Positions 1-8,614 of a stretch of 64,000 nucleotides of DNA are shown one piece after another; within the stretch, counting starts at the first letter, position 1; each line of letters starts with the position of its first letter. The position numbers were made by a program, and so were the translations under genes. Origin of the DNA: JAFMJV01 sp034436555 (lineage in GTDB: Bacteria > Chloroflexota > Limnocylindria > Limnocylindrales > CSP1-4); contig DAOTUU010000052.1 in the NCBI GenBank assembly GCA_034436555.1, forward strand, positions 12,155 to 76,154, given 5' to 3'. Under the pieces are notes generated by a model, which ran no database searches, was not told where the DNA came from, and saw only the letters and a list, made by a program, of their open reading frames with translations.

Positions 1-1
1 G

Positions 2-292
2 CAGGTCACGCTCCAGGGGTTCGGCTACCAGGCCAACCTCAACGTGTACGTCCAGCTGGGGGACTCGACCGTCGCCATCGCGCGCACCGACGACACCGGC
101 CAGTTCACGAACGTGTTCTACATGCCCATCACGAGCGAGGGCGCCCAGAACATGAGCGCCGTCGATGAGTCCGGCAACCGTGCCACCACCTCGTACTTCA
201 CGGAGTTCGGCTTCGGGGACATCGCCAAGCAGCTCGGTGAGCTCCAGGAGCAGCTGGACGCCCTCTCCCCGGAGGCGTCGGCCGCGCCATGA
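2..292 (+). CDS. C-terminal fragment of an Ig-like-domain protein (partial at window edge)
   Basis: The reading frame is open from base 2, so the gene begins upstream of the window. The visible 96 residues start with a beta-rich stretch (VTLQGFGYQANLNVYVQLGD) resembling an IPT/bacterial Ig-like fold and end with a short helical, Gln/Glu-rich tail (IAKQLGELQEQLDALSPEA). Its TGA stop overlaps the ATG of the binding-protein gene in an ATGA junction, so it is translationally coupled to the peptide ABC operon. It may be an exported accessory protein or the C-terminal domain of a larger binding protein. Function is not assigned. Confidence 0.6.
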   Translation, partial: QVTLQGFGYQANLNVYVQLGDSTVAIARTDDTGQFTNVFYMPITSEGAQNMSAVDESGNRATTSYFTEFGFGDIAKQLGELQEQLDALSPEASAAP

Positions 293-2679
293 CGCTCTCG
301 CGCACCGTGTCGCGCGCGGGGACGTGCGCCCTCGCGCTCGTGCTCGCCGCCTCCGCCGTTGTGACCGCGCAGGATCCGAGCGCGCCGCCCGGCCCCGCCG
401 CGGACACCATCCGCTTCAACTCCTACTTCGTGGACCGGGCACCCCTGGAGGTCCAGGCGGGCACGATGGACCTGTACCTCTACGGCCTGCGCACGGAGGC
501 CGCCCAGGAGTTGCGCGACGCCGCGGGCGTGCAGCTGTTCCAGGCGCCCGCCACGGCGCTCTCGCTGGTGCTCAACCCGGCGCCCGCGCCAGAGGGCAGG
601 CTGAACCCGTTCTCGATCCCAGAGGTGCGCCGGGCGATGCAGTCGCTGGTCGACCGGGACTTCATCGCCCAGGACATCTATCAGGGCCTGGCCCAGCCGA
701 TGGTCACCCAGGTCAGCCCGTCGGACTTCGACTTCCTGACCGTCTACGACATCGACCGGGGCTCGGGCATCCGGTTCGATCCGGAGTTCGCCCGCCAGCA
801 GATCGCGGACGCGATGACCGCGGCCGGCGCGGAGCTGGTGGACGGCGTGTGGCACTACGGCGGGGAGCCGATCCGCCTGAAGTTCATCGCTCGCGTGGAG
901 GATGAGCGCCGCGAGATCGGCGACCTCATCCGCGCGGAGCTGGAGCAGGCCGGCTTCCAGGTGAACATCACCTACCAGGCCTTCGCGCCAGCGGTCCTGT
1001 CGGTCTACTCCACCGATCCGGCATCCTTCGAGTGGCACCTGTACACGGAGGGCTGGAGTCGCGGCGGCACCCAGCGTTACGACGCGGGAGGCGTCAACTC
1101 GTTCGTCGCGCCGTGGCTGGGCAACATGCCCGGCTGGCGCGAGCAGGGGTTCTGGCAGTATCAGAACGCCACCGCCGACGAGCTGGGCCAGCGGCTCTAC
1201 CGGGGCCAGTTCTCGAGCCAGCAGGAGCGGGACGAGCTGTACCGCCAGCTGACCCAGATCGGCCTTGATGAATCGGTGCGCATCTGGCTGGCGACGGTGA
1301 ACACCACGTTCCCGGCCTCCGACCAGCTCACCAACGTGACGCGCGACGTGTCATCGGGGCCCCGCACCACATGGGCGCTCCGCTCCGCGCAGATGCCCGA
1401 TCGCACGGACATCAACGTGGGCGACCTGTGGGTCTGGACGGAGCGCACCACCTGGAATCCGGTGGGTGGCTTCGGGGACGCGTACAGCAACGACATCTGG
1501 CGCAACATGGTGGATCCGGCCGTCACGAACGACCCCTTCACCGGCTTCGTGCGGCCCTTCCGGGCGAGCTACACGGTGGATACGGCGGGTCCCGGGGGCA
1601 CCCTCGAGGTGCCTGCGGACGCGGTCGTCTGGGACGCCACGGCCGATGCGTGGGTCCCGGTCGCCGCGGGGGCCACGGCGGTCAGCGCGGTCACCTATGA
1701 CCTGTCGAAGTACCTCGGATCCACCTGGCACGACGGCCAGCCGATCACGCTGGCAGACGCGTTCTACCCCATCGCCCAGGGATTCGACCTCGCGTACGAC
1801 CCCGACAAGTCGCGCGTGGAGGTGGCCCTCGCCGCCACGTCCCGACCCTACCTCGAGACGATCAAGGGCTACCGCATCAACGACGACGACACGGTGACGG
1901 TGTACGTCGACTACTGGCACTTCGACGAGAACATGATCGCGGAGTACGCCAGCCCCACCTCGTTCGCGATGCCCTGGGAGGTCCTCGCCGCCATGGACGA
2001 CCTCGTGTTCGAGCAGCGCCGGGCGGCCTACTCGGACACGGCCGCATCGCGCCAGGACGTGCCCTGGCTGTCGCTCGTGATGACCCGTGACGCGAAGCTT
2101 GTGGACCGGACGCTGCGCGAGATGGGCCTCAGGAAGGTGGTGCCGGCGGGCTACTTCCAGGTGGGCGACCGGACGCTCGTCACGCAGGACGATGCGGTCG
2201 CCCGCTACGAGGCGGCCCAGCAGTGGTTCGACGATCACGGCCACCTCGTGATCAGCTCCGGGCCGTACCTCCTGGAGCGCTACGACCCGGCTGCCCAGTA
2301 TGCGGAGCTGCGCGCGTTCCGTGACCCGGGCTACCCCTTCACCGCGACCGATTTCCAGCTGGGGGAGCCGCCCACGCTGACCGTCGCGGACCCGGCGCCA
2401 GGGCCCATCGCGATGGGTGCCGATGCCTCGATCCCGGTCACCGTGGAGGGCCCCGGCACGCTCGCGCTGCGCTTCCTGCTGGTGGACCCGGCGACAGGTG
2501 CCGTGGTGACCGGCGGGGACGCGACTCCCGGCACCGAACCCGGCTCCTTCAGCGTGGACATCGGCGCAGACATCACCGGGACGCTGTTCCCCGGCCTGTA
2601 CCAGCTCGACCTCGCCGCCAGTTCAGACGGCGTGGGGCTCATCAGCGAGCGCCGGGTCGACCTCGAGGTGACGCCGTAG
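289..2679 (+). CDS. Oligopeptide-type ABC transporter substrate-binding protein (SBP_bac_5) with C-terminal Ig-like domain
   Basis: A secreted or lipid-anchored solute receptor of 796 aa, against about 550-600 for usual DppA/OppA proteins. Residues 1-27 form a signal peptide ending near VVTAQD. SBP_bac_5 landmarks are present but in an unusual order. The block normally found in the second half (LVLNPAP, then IPEVRRAMQSLVDRDFI and a G-A-P loop) lies at about residues 88-135. The block normally near the N-terminus (STWHDGQPITLADAF) lies at about 480, with GPYLLERY at about 660. A beta-rich domain (about 695-796) closes the protein. The ATG overlaps the previous stop. Four transporter genes follow, so this is the receptor of that importer. 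Peptides or oligosaccharides are both possible ligands. Confidence 0.85.
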   Translation: MTLSRTVSRAGTCALALVLAASAVVTAQDPSAPPGPAADTIRFNSYFVDRAPLEVQAGTMDLYLYGLRTEAAQELRDAAGVQLFQAPATALSLVLNPAPAPEGRLNPFSIPEVRRAMQSLVDRDFIAQDIYQGLAQPMVTQVSPSDFDFLTVYDIDRGSGIRFDPEFARQQIADAMTAAGAELVDGVWHYGGEPIRLKFIARVEDERREIGDLIRAELEQAGFQVNITYQAFAPAVLSVYSTDPASFEWHLYTEGWSRGGTQRYDAGGVNSFVAPWLGNMPGWREQGFWQYQNATADELGQRLYRGQFSSQQERDELYRQLTQIGLDESVRIWLATVNTTFPASDQLTNVTRDVSSGPRTTWALRSAQMPDRTDINVGDLWVWTERTTWNPVGGFGDAYSNDIWRNMVDPAVTNDPFTGFVRPFRASYTVDTAGPGGTLEVPADAVVWDATADAWVPVAAGATAVSAVTYDLSKYLGSTWHDGQPITLADAFYPIAQGFDLAYDPDKSRVEVALAATSRPYLETIKGYRINDDDTVTVYVDYWHFDENMIAEYASPTSFAMPWEVLAAMDDLVFEQRRAAYSDTAASRQDVPWLSLVMTRDAKLVDRTLREMGLRKVVPAGYFQVGDRTLVTQDDAVARYEAAQQWFDDHGHLVISSGPYLLERYDPAAQYAELRAFRDPGYPFTATDFQLGEPPTLTVADPAPGPIAMGADASIPVTVEGPGTLALRFLLVDPATGAVVTGGDATPGTEPGSFSVDIGADITGTLFPGLYQLDLAASSDGVGLISERRVDLEVTP

Positions 2680-2723
2680 GGCCATCGCTGTGGCGGCCGC
2701 TGTTCGTCCGGGCGGGCAGCCTG

Positions 2724-3755
2724 GTGCTCGTGCTGCTCGCGGTGCTCGTGCTGCTCGTCGTCAGCCTGGGTGCCACGGGCTATTCGGACCGCATCCTGGA
2801 TGCGGTCGTGGGCGAGGAGATGCGCGGCCTGCGCACCAGCCTCGCCCAGACCATCAAGGATCCCGATGAGCTGGAGCAGGCGCTCCGCGTCCGACAGGCG
2901 GAGCTGGAGTCGTCCTATGGCCTGGACCAGCCGTGGTACGGGCGGATGCCCGCGATGGTGGCGCGCGTCCTGACGTTCGACCTGGGGACCGCGCGGACAC
3001 TCCGCTCCACCGAGGGCTCCAATCGGATCGTGGACATCGTGATGGAGCGGCTGCCCAGCACGATGCTGCTGTTGACCACGTCGCTGTGCATCACCGCGGC
3101 CTTCGGGCTGGCGCTGGGCGTGTGGCTGGCGACGCGCGTGGGGTCGCGCGTGGACCGGATCGTGTCCTGGATCTCCGCGGTGTCGTACGCGCTGCCGGGC
3201 TGGTGGACCGGCATCCTGCTCATCCTCGTGTTCGGCTTCGCGCTGCGCTGGCTGCCCACCGGCGGCATGTTCAGCACGCCGCCCCCAACCGATCCGCTGG
3301 GCCGCTTCGTGGACCTGCTGTACCACGCGCTGCTGCCCATCATCACGCTGGTGCTGGTGAGCCTGGGGCCCGCGGTGTACGTCACCCGCACGATGACGAT
3401 GACCGTGGCCCAGGAGGACCACGTGACGCTCGCCCGGGCGAAGGGCATGGACGAGCGCACCGTGCGCAACCGGCACATCCTGCGGGTGGCGGCGCCGCCC
3501 ATCGTGACCGGGCTCATCCTGGGCCTCGCGGGGTCGCTCGGTGGGTCGATCCTGGTGGAGACCGTGTTCGAGTGGCAGGGCATGGGCCGGCTGTACTACG
3601 ACGCGATCGCAGGCACGCCCGACGAGGGGCTGATCGTGGCGCTCACGTTCATGTTCACGCTGCTGTACGTGGTGGCGCGCCTCGTCCTGGAGGTGCTGTA
3701 CCTCGTGCTGGACCCGCGCGTGCGCTACGAGGATGGCCGTGCGCGCGCTGCGTAG
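2724..3755 (+). CDS. Peptide-type ABC transporter permease (DppB/OppB family)
   Basis: An integral membrane channel subunit of the importer. It has an N-terminal membrane helix, a large extracytoplasmic loop, then about five helices with the BPD_transp_1 coupling motif (VTLARAKGMDERTVRNRHILR, about residues 230-250) that docks on the ATPase. The GTG at 2724 is given as start, but it falls inside the first hydrophobic helix. The frame stays open upstream through 2688 (L-W-R-P-L-F-V-R-A-G), which would supply the expected positively charged N-terminus. A non-standard CTG start at 2688 is therefore possible. The gene ends 23 nt inside the next one. Confidence 0.85.
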   Translation: MLVLLAVLVLLVVSLGATGYSDRILDAVVGEEMRGLRTSLAQTIKDPDELEQALRVRQAELESSYGLDQPWYGRMPAMVARVLTFDLGTARTLRSTEGSNRIVDIVMERLPSTMLLLTTSLCITAAFGLALGVWLATRVGSRVDRIVSWISAVSYALPGWWTGILLILVFGFALRWLPTGGMFSTPPPTDPLGRFVDLLYHALLPIITLVLVSLGPAVYVTRTMTMTVAQEDHVTLARAKGMDERTVRNRHILRVAAPPIVTGLILGLAGSLGGSILVETVFEWQGMGRLYYDAIAGTPDEGLIVALTFMFTLLYVVARLVLEVLYLVLDPRVRYEDGRARAA

Positions 3756-5157
3756 GGAGGTGCTGCGCACCGGCGTGGGTCGCCTGGGTGTGGCCATGGC
3801 GCTGCTGCTGACCGTGCTCGCGGTGTGGGTCGTGGTCAGCTATCCGGCGGACTTCGGTCCGAGGCGCTGGAGCGACCCGTCGGTGTGGGCGGACTATCCC
3901 AAGGCCGCCCCGCCCGCCTGGACCACGCTCCTGGGTGGCAATCGCGTCCAGCACCGGATCCTGTCCGCGACCGAGCCCGCGACGGTGGTCACGCGCGGTC
4001 CCGCGGAGATCCGGACCTACGCGATGCCGTTCACGTTCGCCGAGGACGAGCCGCCCACCTTCCTGTCGTTCCGGATGGGCGAGGTGACGTACAGCGGGCG
4101 GCCACCCTCGTACTCGGTGGTCCTGGTGCGACCGGATGGTCACGAGGTGCCGCTGTTCCGCGACACCGTCCGGGGCCCGCGGCCGGGCGAGCAGCCGCCC
4201 TACCGGCGCAACGTGGACGAGCCGATGCGGGTCCTGCTGTCGGCGGAGCCCACGGCGGTGGAGAGCATCGTCAAGGGTCTCGCCGAGCAGTACGGCGTGG
4301 GCGTCGACGCCGCCGATCTCCAGGGCCGACCGGAGCGCGCGCTCTTCGGCGTGCCCGACGATGCAGGCGGCTACTCGCCGCTCAGGGGCGACTACCGGTT
4401 GGAGGTCCGGATGGCGGTCGCGGACACGACCGATACCCTGGCAGGGGTGGGCGCGGTCGCCGGCGGCTCGGTCTATGGCCTGGCGGGCACCGACACCCAG
4501 GGCCGCGACCTCATGGAGGGCCTGCTCTACGGGTTGCCGGTGGCACTGCTCATCGGCATCTCCGCGGCCCTCGTGAGCACCGCGATCGGCACGGGGCTGG
4601 GCCTCGTGTCGGGGTTCATGGGCGGCCGGGTGGACCTGGTCATCCAGCGCACGGCGGACATCATCAACAACGTGCCCACGCTTCCCCTGCTCATCTTCAT
4701 GGTGTTCGTGCTGGGCCCACAGCTGTGGCTCATCCTGCTGGTCCTGGTGGCCTTCTCCTGGCCGGGACTGACCATCATGGTCCGCTCGATGGTGCTGGGG
4801 ATGCGCGGTGGCTCGGAGGTGGAGGCGGCCCGCGCGCTGGGCGCCTCCAGGCGCTGGATCATCCGCAGGCACGTGTTCCCCCACACCGCGCCGTTCGTGT
4901 TCACGCAGCTCATCTTCTTCGTGCCCGCGGCGATCCTCGCGGAAGCCGGATTGGCGTTCCTGGGCCTGGGCGATCCGTCGCTGCCCACCTGGGGCCAGAT
5001 CCTGGAGAACGGCTTCCGAACCGGCGCCGTGTTCCTGGGGTACTGGTGGTGGGTCATCGCGCCGGGCCTCGCGATCGTCATCACGGCCGTCACGTTCATG
5101 CTCCTGTCGCTGGCCATGGAGCCCGTGGTCAACCCGCGGCTGCGGAGGGAGTCGTGA
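3733..5157 (+). CDS. Peptide-type ABC transporter permease (DppC/OppC family) with large extracytoplasmic insert
   Basis: The second permease of the importer, 474 aa against about 300 for typical DppC. Helix 1 (about 14-33) is followed by an insert of about 190 residues, predicted outside the membrane, before the family signature GTDTQGRDLMEGLLYG (about 255-270). Five helices follow, with the ATPase-coupling loop ARALGASRRWIIRRHVFP. The ATG lies inside the end of the DppB-like gene (23-nt overlap), so the two are coupled. The extended loop resembles architectures I associate with archaeal peptide/sugar importers and may contact the large binding protein. Confidence 0.87.
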   Translation: MAVRALRREVLRTGVGRLGVAMALLLTVLAVWVVVSYPADFGPRRWSDPSVWADYPKAAPPAWTTLLGGNRVQHRILSATEPATVVTRGPAEIRTYAMPFTFAEDEPPTFLSFRMGEVTYSGRPPSYSVVLVRPDGHEVPLFRDTVRGPRPGEQPPYRRNVDEPMRVLLSAEPTAVESIVKGLAEQYGVGVDAADLQGRPERALFGVPDDAGGYSPLRGDYRLEVRMAVADTTDTLAGVGAVAGGSVYGLAGTDTQGRDLMEGLLYGLPVALLIGISAALVSTAIGTGLGLVSGFMGGRVDLVIQRTADIINNVPTLPLLIFMVFVLGPQLWLILLVLVAFSWPGLTIMVRSMVLGMRGGSEVEAARALGASRRWIIRRHVFPHTAPFVFTQLIFFVPAAILAEAGLAFLGLGDPSLPTWGQILENGFRTGAVFLGYWWWVIAPGLAIVITAVTFMLLSLAMEPVVNPRLRRES

Positions 5158-6188
5158 GGGACGGCAACGGTCCGCCCGGAGCACCCCTGCTCCGGGTCGA
5201 CGACCTGGTCGTGGAGTACGCGACATCCGGGGGTCCGCTGCGTGCCTCGGACGGTGTGTCGCTCACGATCGGCGCGCCGGGAGAGGCGCTGGGCGTCATC
5301 GGCGAGTCGGGTTCGGGCAAGTCGTCGCTCGCCAATGCGATCATGCGCGTCCTGCCGCGCAATGCCCGGATCGCGGGCGGTCGGGTGTGTCTCCAGGGCC
5401 GCGACATCAGCGCGATCTCCGACGACGCATTCCGCCGCGAGGTGCGCTGGCAGGGCATCGCGATGGTGTTCCAGGGCGCGATGACCGCGCTCAATCCGGT
5501 CATCCGCGTGGGCGACCAGGCCACCGAGCGGCTGCGCCAGGACGGCATGTCACGGCGGGATGCCGACGCGCGTCTGGCCGACCTGCTGGACCGGGTCGGG
5601 CTGCCCCGGGGCACCGGCCGACGGTACCCCCACGAGCTGTCGGGCGGCATGAAGCAGCGCGTGATGATCGCGATGGCGCTGACCCACGATCCGCCGCTGC
5701 TCATCCTGGACGAGCCCACGTCCGCGCTCGACGTGAGCATCCAGGCCCAGATCATGAACCTGCTCAAGGAGTTGAAGCGAGAGCGCGGCATCGCGATGCT
5801 GTTCATCACCCACGACCTGGCGCTGGCGTCCGACCTGTGCGACCGGATCGCGGTGGTCTATGCCGGGCAGCTGCGAGAGCTGGGCTCTGCGGAGGCCGTC
5901 ATCGAGGAGGCGCGCGACCCGTACACCCAACGGCTGATGGCGAGCATCCCGCGACTGCATGCAGACGCACCCCCGGGATTCCTGCCGGGGACGCCACCCG
6001 ACCTGCGGCAGCCGCCCGCAGGCTGCCGCTTCCAGGCGCGCTGCCCCATCGCGTTCGAGCGATGCGCGGAGCCGCCGCCGCTCGTCGAGGCCGCGCCGGG
6101 GCACTGGGCTCGCTGCTGGCGGGCCGCGGGGAGTGTCAGCCCCGGGTCAGAAGCGGGCCCGGTGTCCGGTGCGGGCGCCAGGCCATGA
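5154..6188 (+). CDS. Peptide ABC transporter ATP-binding protein (DppD/OppD family)
   Basis: A cytoplasmic ATPase of the importer. The GTG at 5154 overlaps the upstream TGA (GTGA) and gives 344 aa. Visible motifs are Walker A GESGSGKSS (about residue 47), the Q-loop (MVFQGAMTALNP), the signature LSGGMKQRVMIAMAL, Walker B LLILDEPTSALD and the H-loop ITHDLALA. The C-terminal oligo_HPY segment carries the cysteine pattern CRFQARCPIAFERC typical of the family, which can hold an Fe-S cluster. It should form a heterodimer with the next gene product. Confidence 0.95.
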   Translation: MRDGNGPPGAPLLRVDDLVVEYATSGGPLRASDGVSLTIGAPGEALGVIGESGSGKSSLANAIMRVLPRNARIAGGRVCLQGRDISAISDDAFRREVRWQGIAMVFQGAMTALNPVIRVGDQATERLRQDGMSRRDADARLADLLDRVGLPRGTGRRYPHELSGGMKQRVMIAMALTHDPPLLILDEPTSALDVSIQAQIMNLLKELKRERGIAMLFITHDLALASDLCDRIAVVYAGQLRELGSAEAVIEEARDPYTQRLMASIPRLHADAPPGFLPGTPPDLRQPPAGCRFQARCPIAFERCAEPPPLVEAAPGHWARCWRAAGSVSPGSEAGPVSGAGARP

Positions 6189-7216
6189 CCGCGCTGCTGG
6201 AGCTCGAGGCCGTCTCGGTCGACTTCCGTGTGCGCCAGGGGTTCTTCTCGGAGACTGCGATCCGAGCGGTTCGGGAGGTGTCACTGGCGCTGGAACGCGG
6301 CGAGCACGTGGCCGTCGTGGGCGAGTCGGGCAGCGGCAAGACCACGCTGGGCCGCGCGTCCCTGCGGCTCCTGCCGATCTCCACGGGCTGCGTCCGGTTC
6401 GACGGCACAGACATCGCCACGCTCGAGGGAGGAGGTCTACTGGAGTTCCGGCGGCGCGCCCAGGTGGTGTTCCAGGACCCCTACGCCAGCCTCAGCCCCT
6501 ACCTCCGGGTGCTGGATCTGGTGGGGGAGCCGCTGGACATCCACGGAGGCGCCCGCCGCTCCGAGCGCGAGGCGCGCGTCCTCGCGGCGCTGGAGGCCGT
6601 GCGCCTGGCACCGGTGGCGGAGATCGCGACCCGCTTCCCCCACACACTGTCGGGCGGTCAGCGCCAGCGGGTCTCGATCGCCCGGGCGATGATCCTGGAG
6701 CCGGAGCTGCTGGTTGCCGATGAACCGGTCTCCATGATCGACGCGTCGTCGCGCGCCGAGATCCTGGCGCTGCTGCGGGAGCTGCAGCGGTCACGGGGCA
6801 TGACGATGCTGTCGATCACCCACGACCTCGCGTCCGCCCGCCACTCCGCGGATCGGATCGCGGTGATGTACGCCGGGAGGGTGGTGGAGGTGGCCGGCGC
6901 CGCCGCGCTGGTGCGCGATCCGCGCCACCCCTACACCCGCGCACTGCTCGCGGCGGTCCCGGAGCCAGACCCCGCGAACCGGTTCCGGCCGCGTCCCGTG
7001 GTGGGCGGCGAGCCGCCATCACCCGCCTCGCTGCCATCCGGGTGCGCCTTCCGGACGCGCTGTCCGGTTGCCATCGCGGGCGTCTGCGAGACGGTCGACC
7101 CACCCCTCGTGACACGCGCGGGCGGCGGCCTGGTGGCCTGCCACCGCGAGCCACCCGCCGATGGGGAGCGGTCGCCCGGCGCCACCGACGCGACGCGGGT
7201 CGGCAGCGCCGCCTGA
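6185..7216 (+). CDS. Peptide ABC transporter ATP-binding protein (DppF/OppF family)
   Basis: The second ATPase of the importer (343 aa), with an ATGA overlap to the previous gene. It has Walker A GESGSGKTT, Q-loop VVFQDPYASLSP, signature LSGGQRQRVSIARAM, Walker B LLVADEPVSMID and H-loop ITHDLASA. In Walker B the Asp-Glu pair is present in ADEP. The C-terminal CAFRTRCPVAIAGVC segment matches the oligo_HPY cysteine motif. The gene closes the operon; it ends 24 bp from the oppositely oriented S41-like gene, and no U-tract terminator is visible in that gap. Confidence 0.95.
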   Translation: MTALLELEAVSVDFRVRQGFFSETAIRAVREVSLALERGEHVAVVGESGSGKTTLGRASLRLLPISTGCVRFDGTDIATLEGGGLLEFRRRAQVVFQDPYASLSPYLRVLDLVGEPLDIHGGARRSEREARVLAALEAVRLAPVAEIATRFPHTLSGGQRQRVSIARAMILEPELLVADEPVSMIDASSRAEILALLRELQRSRGMTMLSITHDLASARHSADRIAVMYAGRVVEVAGAAALVRDPRHPYTRALLAAVPEPDPANRFRPRPVVGGEPPSPASLPSGCAFRTRCPVAIAGVCETVDPPLVTRAGGGLVACHREPPADGERSPGATDATRVGSAA

Positions 7217-7240
7217 CCGGCGCGCGAGCGTCGATGCGGG

Positions 7241-8614
7241 CTACGGCCGAGGCGTCTCGCTGGCGGGGGTCTGGGTGGCCGTGGGGCTCGCCGCCTGGCT
7301 GGGGCTCGCCGCCTGGCTGGGGCTCGCCGCCTGGCCGGGGCTCACCGCCGACGAGTCGCCCAGGGTCTCCAGCGCCGCCCGCAGGTAGGGGTCGGCGGCC
7401 TCCGGGTAGTCCAGCCAGTCGTCCGCGATGGGGATGTCCGGCGTGACGCCCTGACGCTCCAGCTTCGTGCCGTCCGGCAGCTCCAGCCCGATCGTCACGA
7501 GCTGGAGCAGGGAGCCGTCGTCGTAGGGGATGTCCTGGATGACCCGCGTCCCGCCCTCGGTCTGCTGGCCGATGACCGTCGCGCGGCCCGTCGCCTGGAG
7601 GACCGCGGCGAGGCGCTCCGGCTCGCCCAGGCTGTCCTCGTCCACGAGCACCACCAGCGGCATGTCCTTGTATGCGGCCAGCAGCTCGCTCTCCGGCAGC
7701 GTCAGTGGCTGGGTCTCCGTGCGCGAGTAGAGCGTGCCCGCATCGCCGTCCAGCAGGTGCGCCAGGATGCCCGCGGTCACGCCCAGACCGCCCAGCCGGA
7801 CCGACCGCACATCGAGCACCAGGCCGTCCAGGTCCTTGGTCCGGAAGTCGCCGAGGATCCGGGCGACCGCGTCGAGCGTGTCCTGGCCCTCCATCGAAGG
7901 CAGGCGCAGATACCCCACCCGGTCACCCGATCCGAGCGTCCCGCTGACGGGCGCGATGATCGGCGCCACCCGCCGGCGCTCCACGACCACGTCGCGGACG
8001 GGCTCCCCCGGCGACTCGACACCGAGCGTGACGGTCGTCCCCTCCGGGCCGCGGATCTTGCGGACCGTCACACACGGATCGCCGTCCACGCTCACGATCC
8101 GATCGCGGAAGCGCAGGCCTGCGTCCAGGGCTCCCGACTCAGGAAAGACATACAGGATCCGCGGTCCGCCATCCGCTTCCAGCGCTGTCGGCCCCACGAG
8201 CACGCCGATCCCCACGTAGTCGACCTCCGCGGGCGGCAGGTTCTCGATCACCAGCGGGCTCACGAAGCGAACCTCGTCATCGCCCAGCTGCTCCACCATC
8301 TCCGCGGTCAGCGCGTAGATCTGCCAGGCGTCCTCCACCTGGAGGAACAGCGGCGCGTACTCGTCACCGATGGCATCCCAGTCCTTGCCGTTGAACGTGG
8401 GGTCCAGGTAGCCCGCGTCGATGGCACCCCAGACCGACTCGAACAGCAGCAGCCGGTTGTCCTCCGGCATGAGCAGCGGTTCGGCGGATGGCTCGGGCGC
8501 GGGCGAGACGAGGGAGCAGTCGTCGGCGGCGAGCGCGAGGGCGGGCCGGACGACGGGGATCGCCACCGGCACGACGAGCGCTGCACCCAGCAGCCAGGGC
8601 AGCAGCTTCCTCAT
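7241..8614 (-). CDS. S41 (C-terminal processing peptidase)-like secreted protein lacking the catalytic dyad
   Basis: A 457-aa exported protein: signal peptide 1-30, N-terminal helical domain (WDAIGDEYAP), PDZ-like region about 130-215, S41 core about 230-400, then a low-complexity tail with three PSQAAS-type repeats. Gap-free alignment to the Prc/CtpA active-site region as I know it (SASASE, then 25 residues to the Lys of TFGKG) gives SLGEPE and TEGGT. The nucleophilic Ser is Gly330 and the catalytic Lys is Gly355. The PDZ and S41 folds look intact, so this is probably a non-proteolytic binding or regulatory protein. A GGAGGA ribosome site precedes the ATG. A TACCCT -10-like box lies at 8648-8653. 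Confidence 0.82.
   Translation of the reverse strand: MRKLLPWLLGAALVVPVAIPVVRPALALAADDCSLVSPAPEPSAEPLLMPEDNRLLLFESVWGAIDAGYLDPTFNGKDWDAIGDEYAPLFLQVEDAWQIYALTAEMVEQLGDDEVRFVSPLVIENLPPAEVDYVGIGVLVGPTALEADGGPRILYVFPESGALDAGLRFRDRIVSVDGDPCVTVRKIRGPEGTTVTLGVESPGEPVRDVVVERRRVAPIIAPVSGTLGSGDRVGYLRLPSMEGQDTLDAVARILGDFRTKDLDGLVLDVRSVRLGGLGVTAGILAHLLDGDAGTLYSRTETQPLTLPESELLAAYKDMPLVVLVDEDSLGEPERLAAVLQATGRATVIGQQTEGGTRVIQDIPYDDGSLLQLVTIGLELPDGTKLERQGVTPDIPIADDWLDYPEAADPYLRAALETLGDSSAVSPGQAASPSQAASPSQAASPTATQTPASETPRP
7283..7336. repeat. Three tandem 18-bp units inside the S41-like gene
   Basis: The unit ggggctcgccgcctggct is repeated three times (last base varied), with a degraded fourth copy to 7354. 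On the coding (minus) strand this gives the PSQAAS repeats of the C-terminal tail. It is likely a slippage-prone linker or surface tail. Confidence 0.9.
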
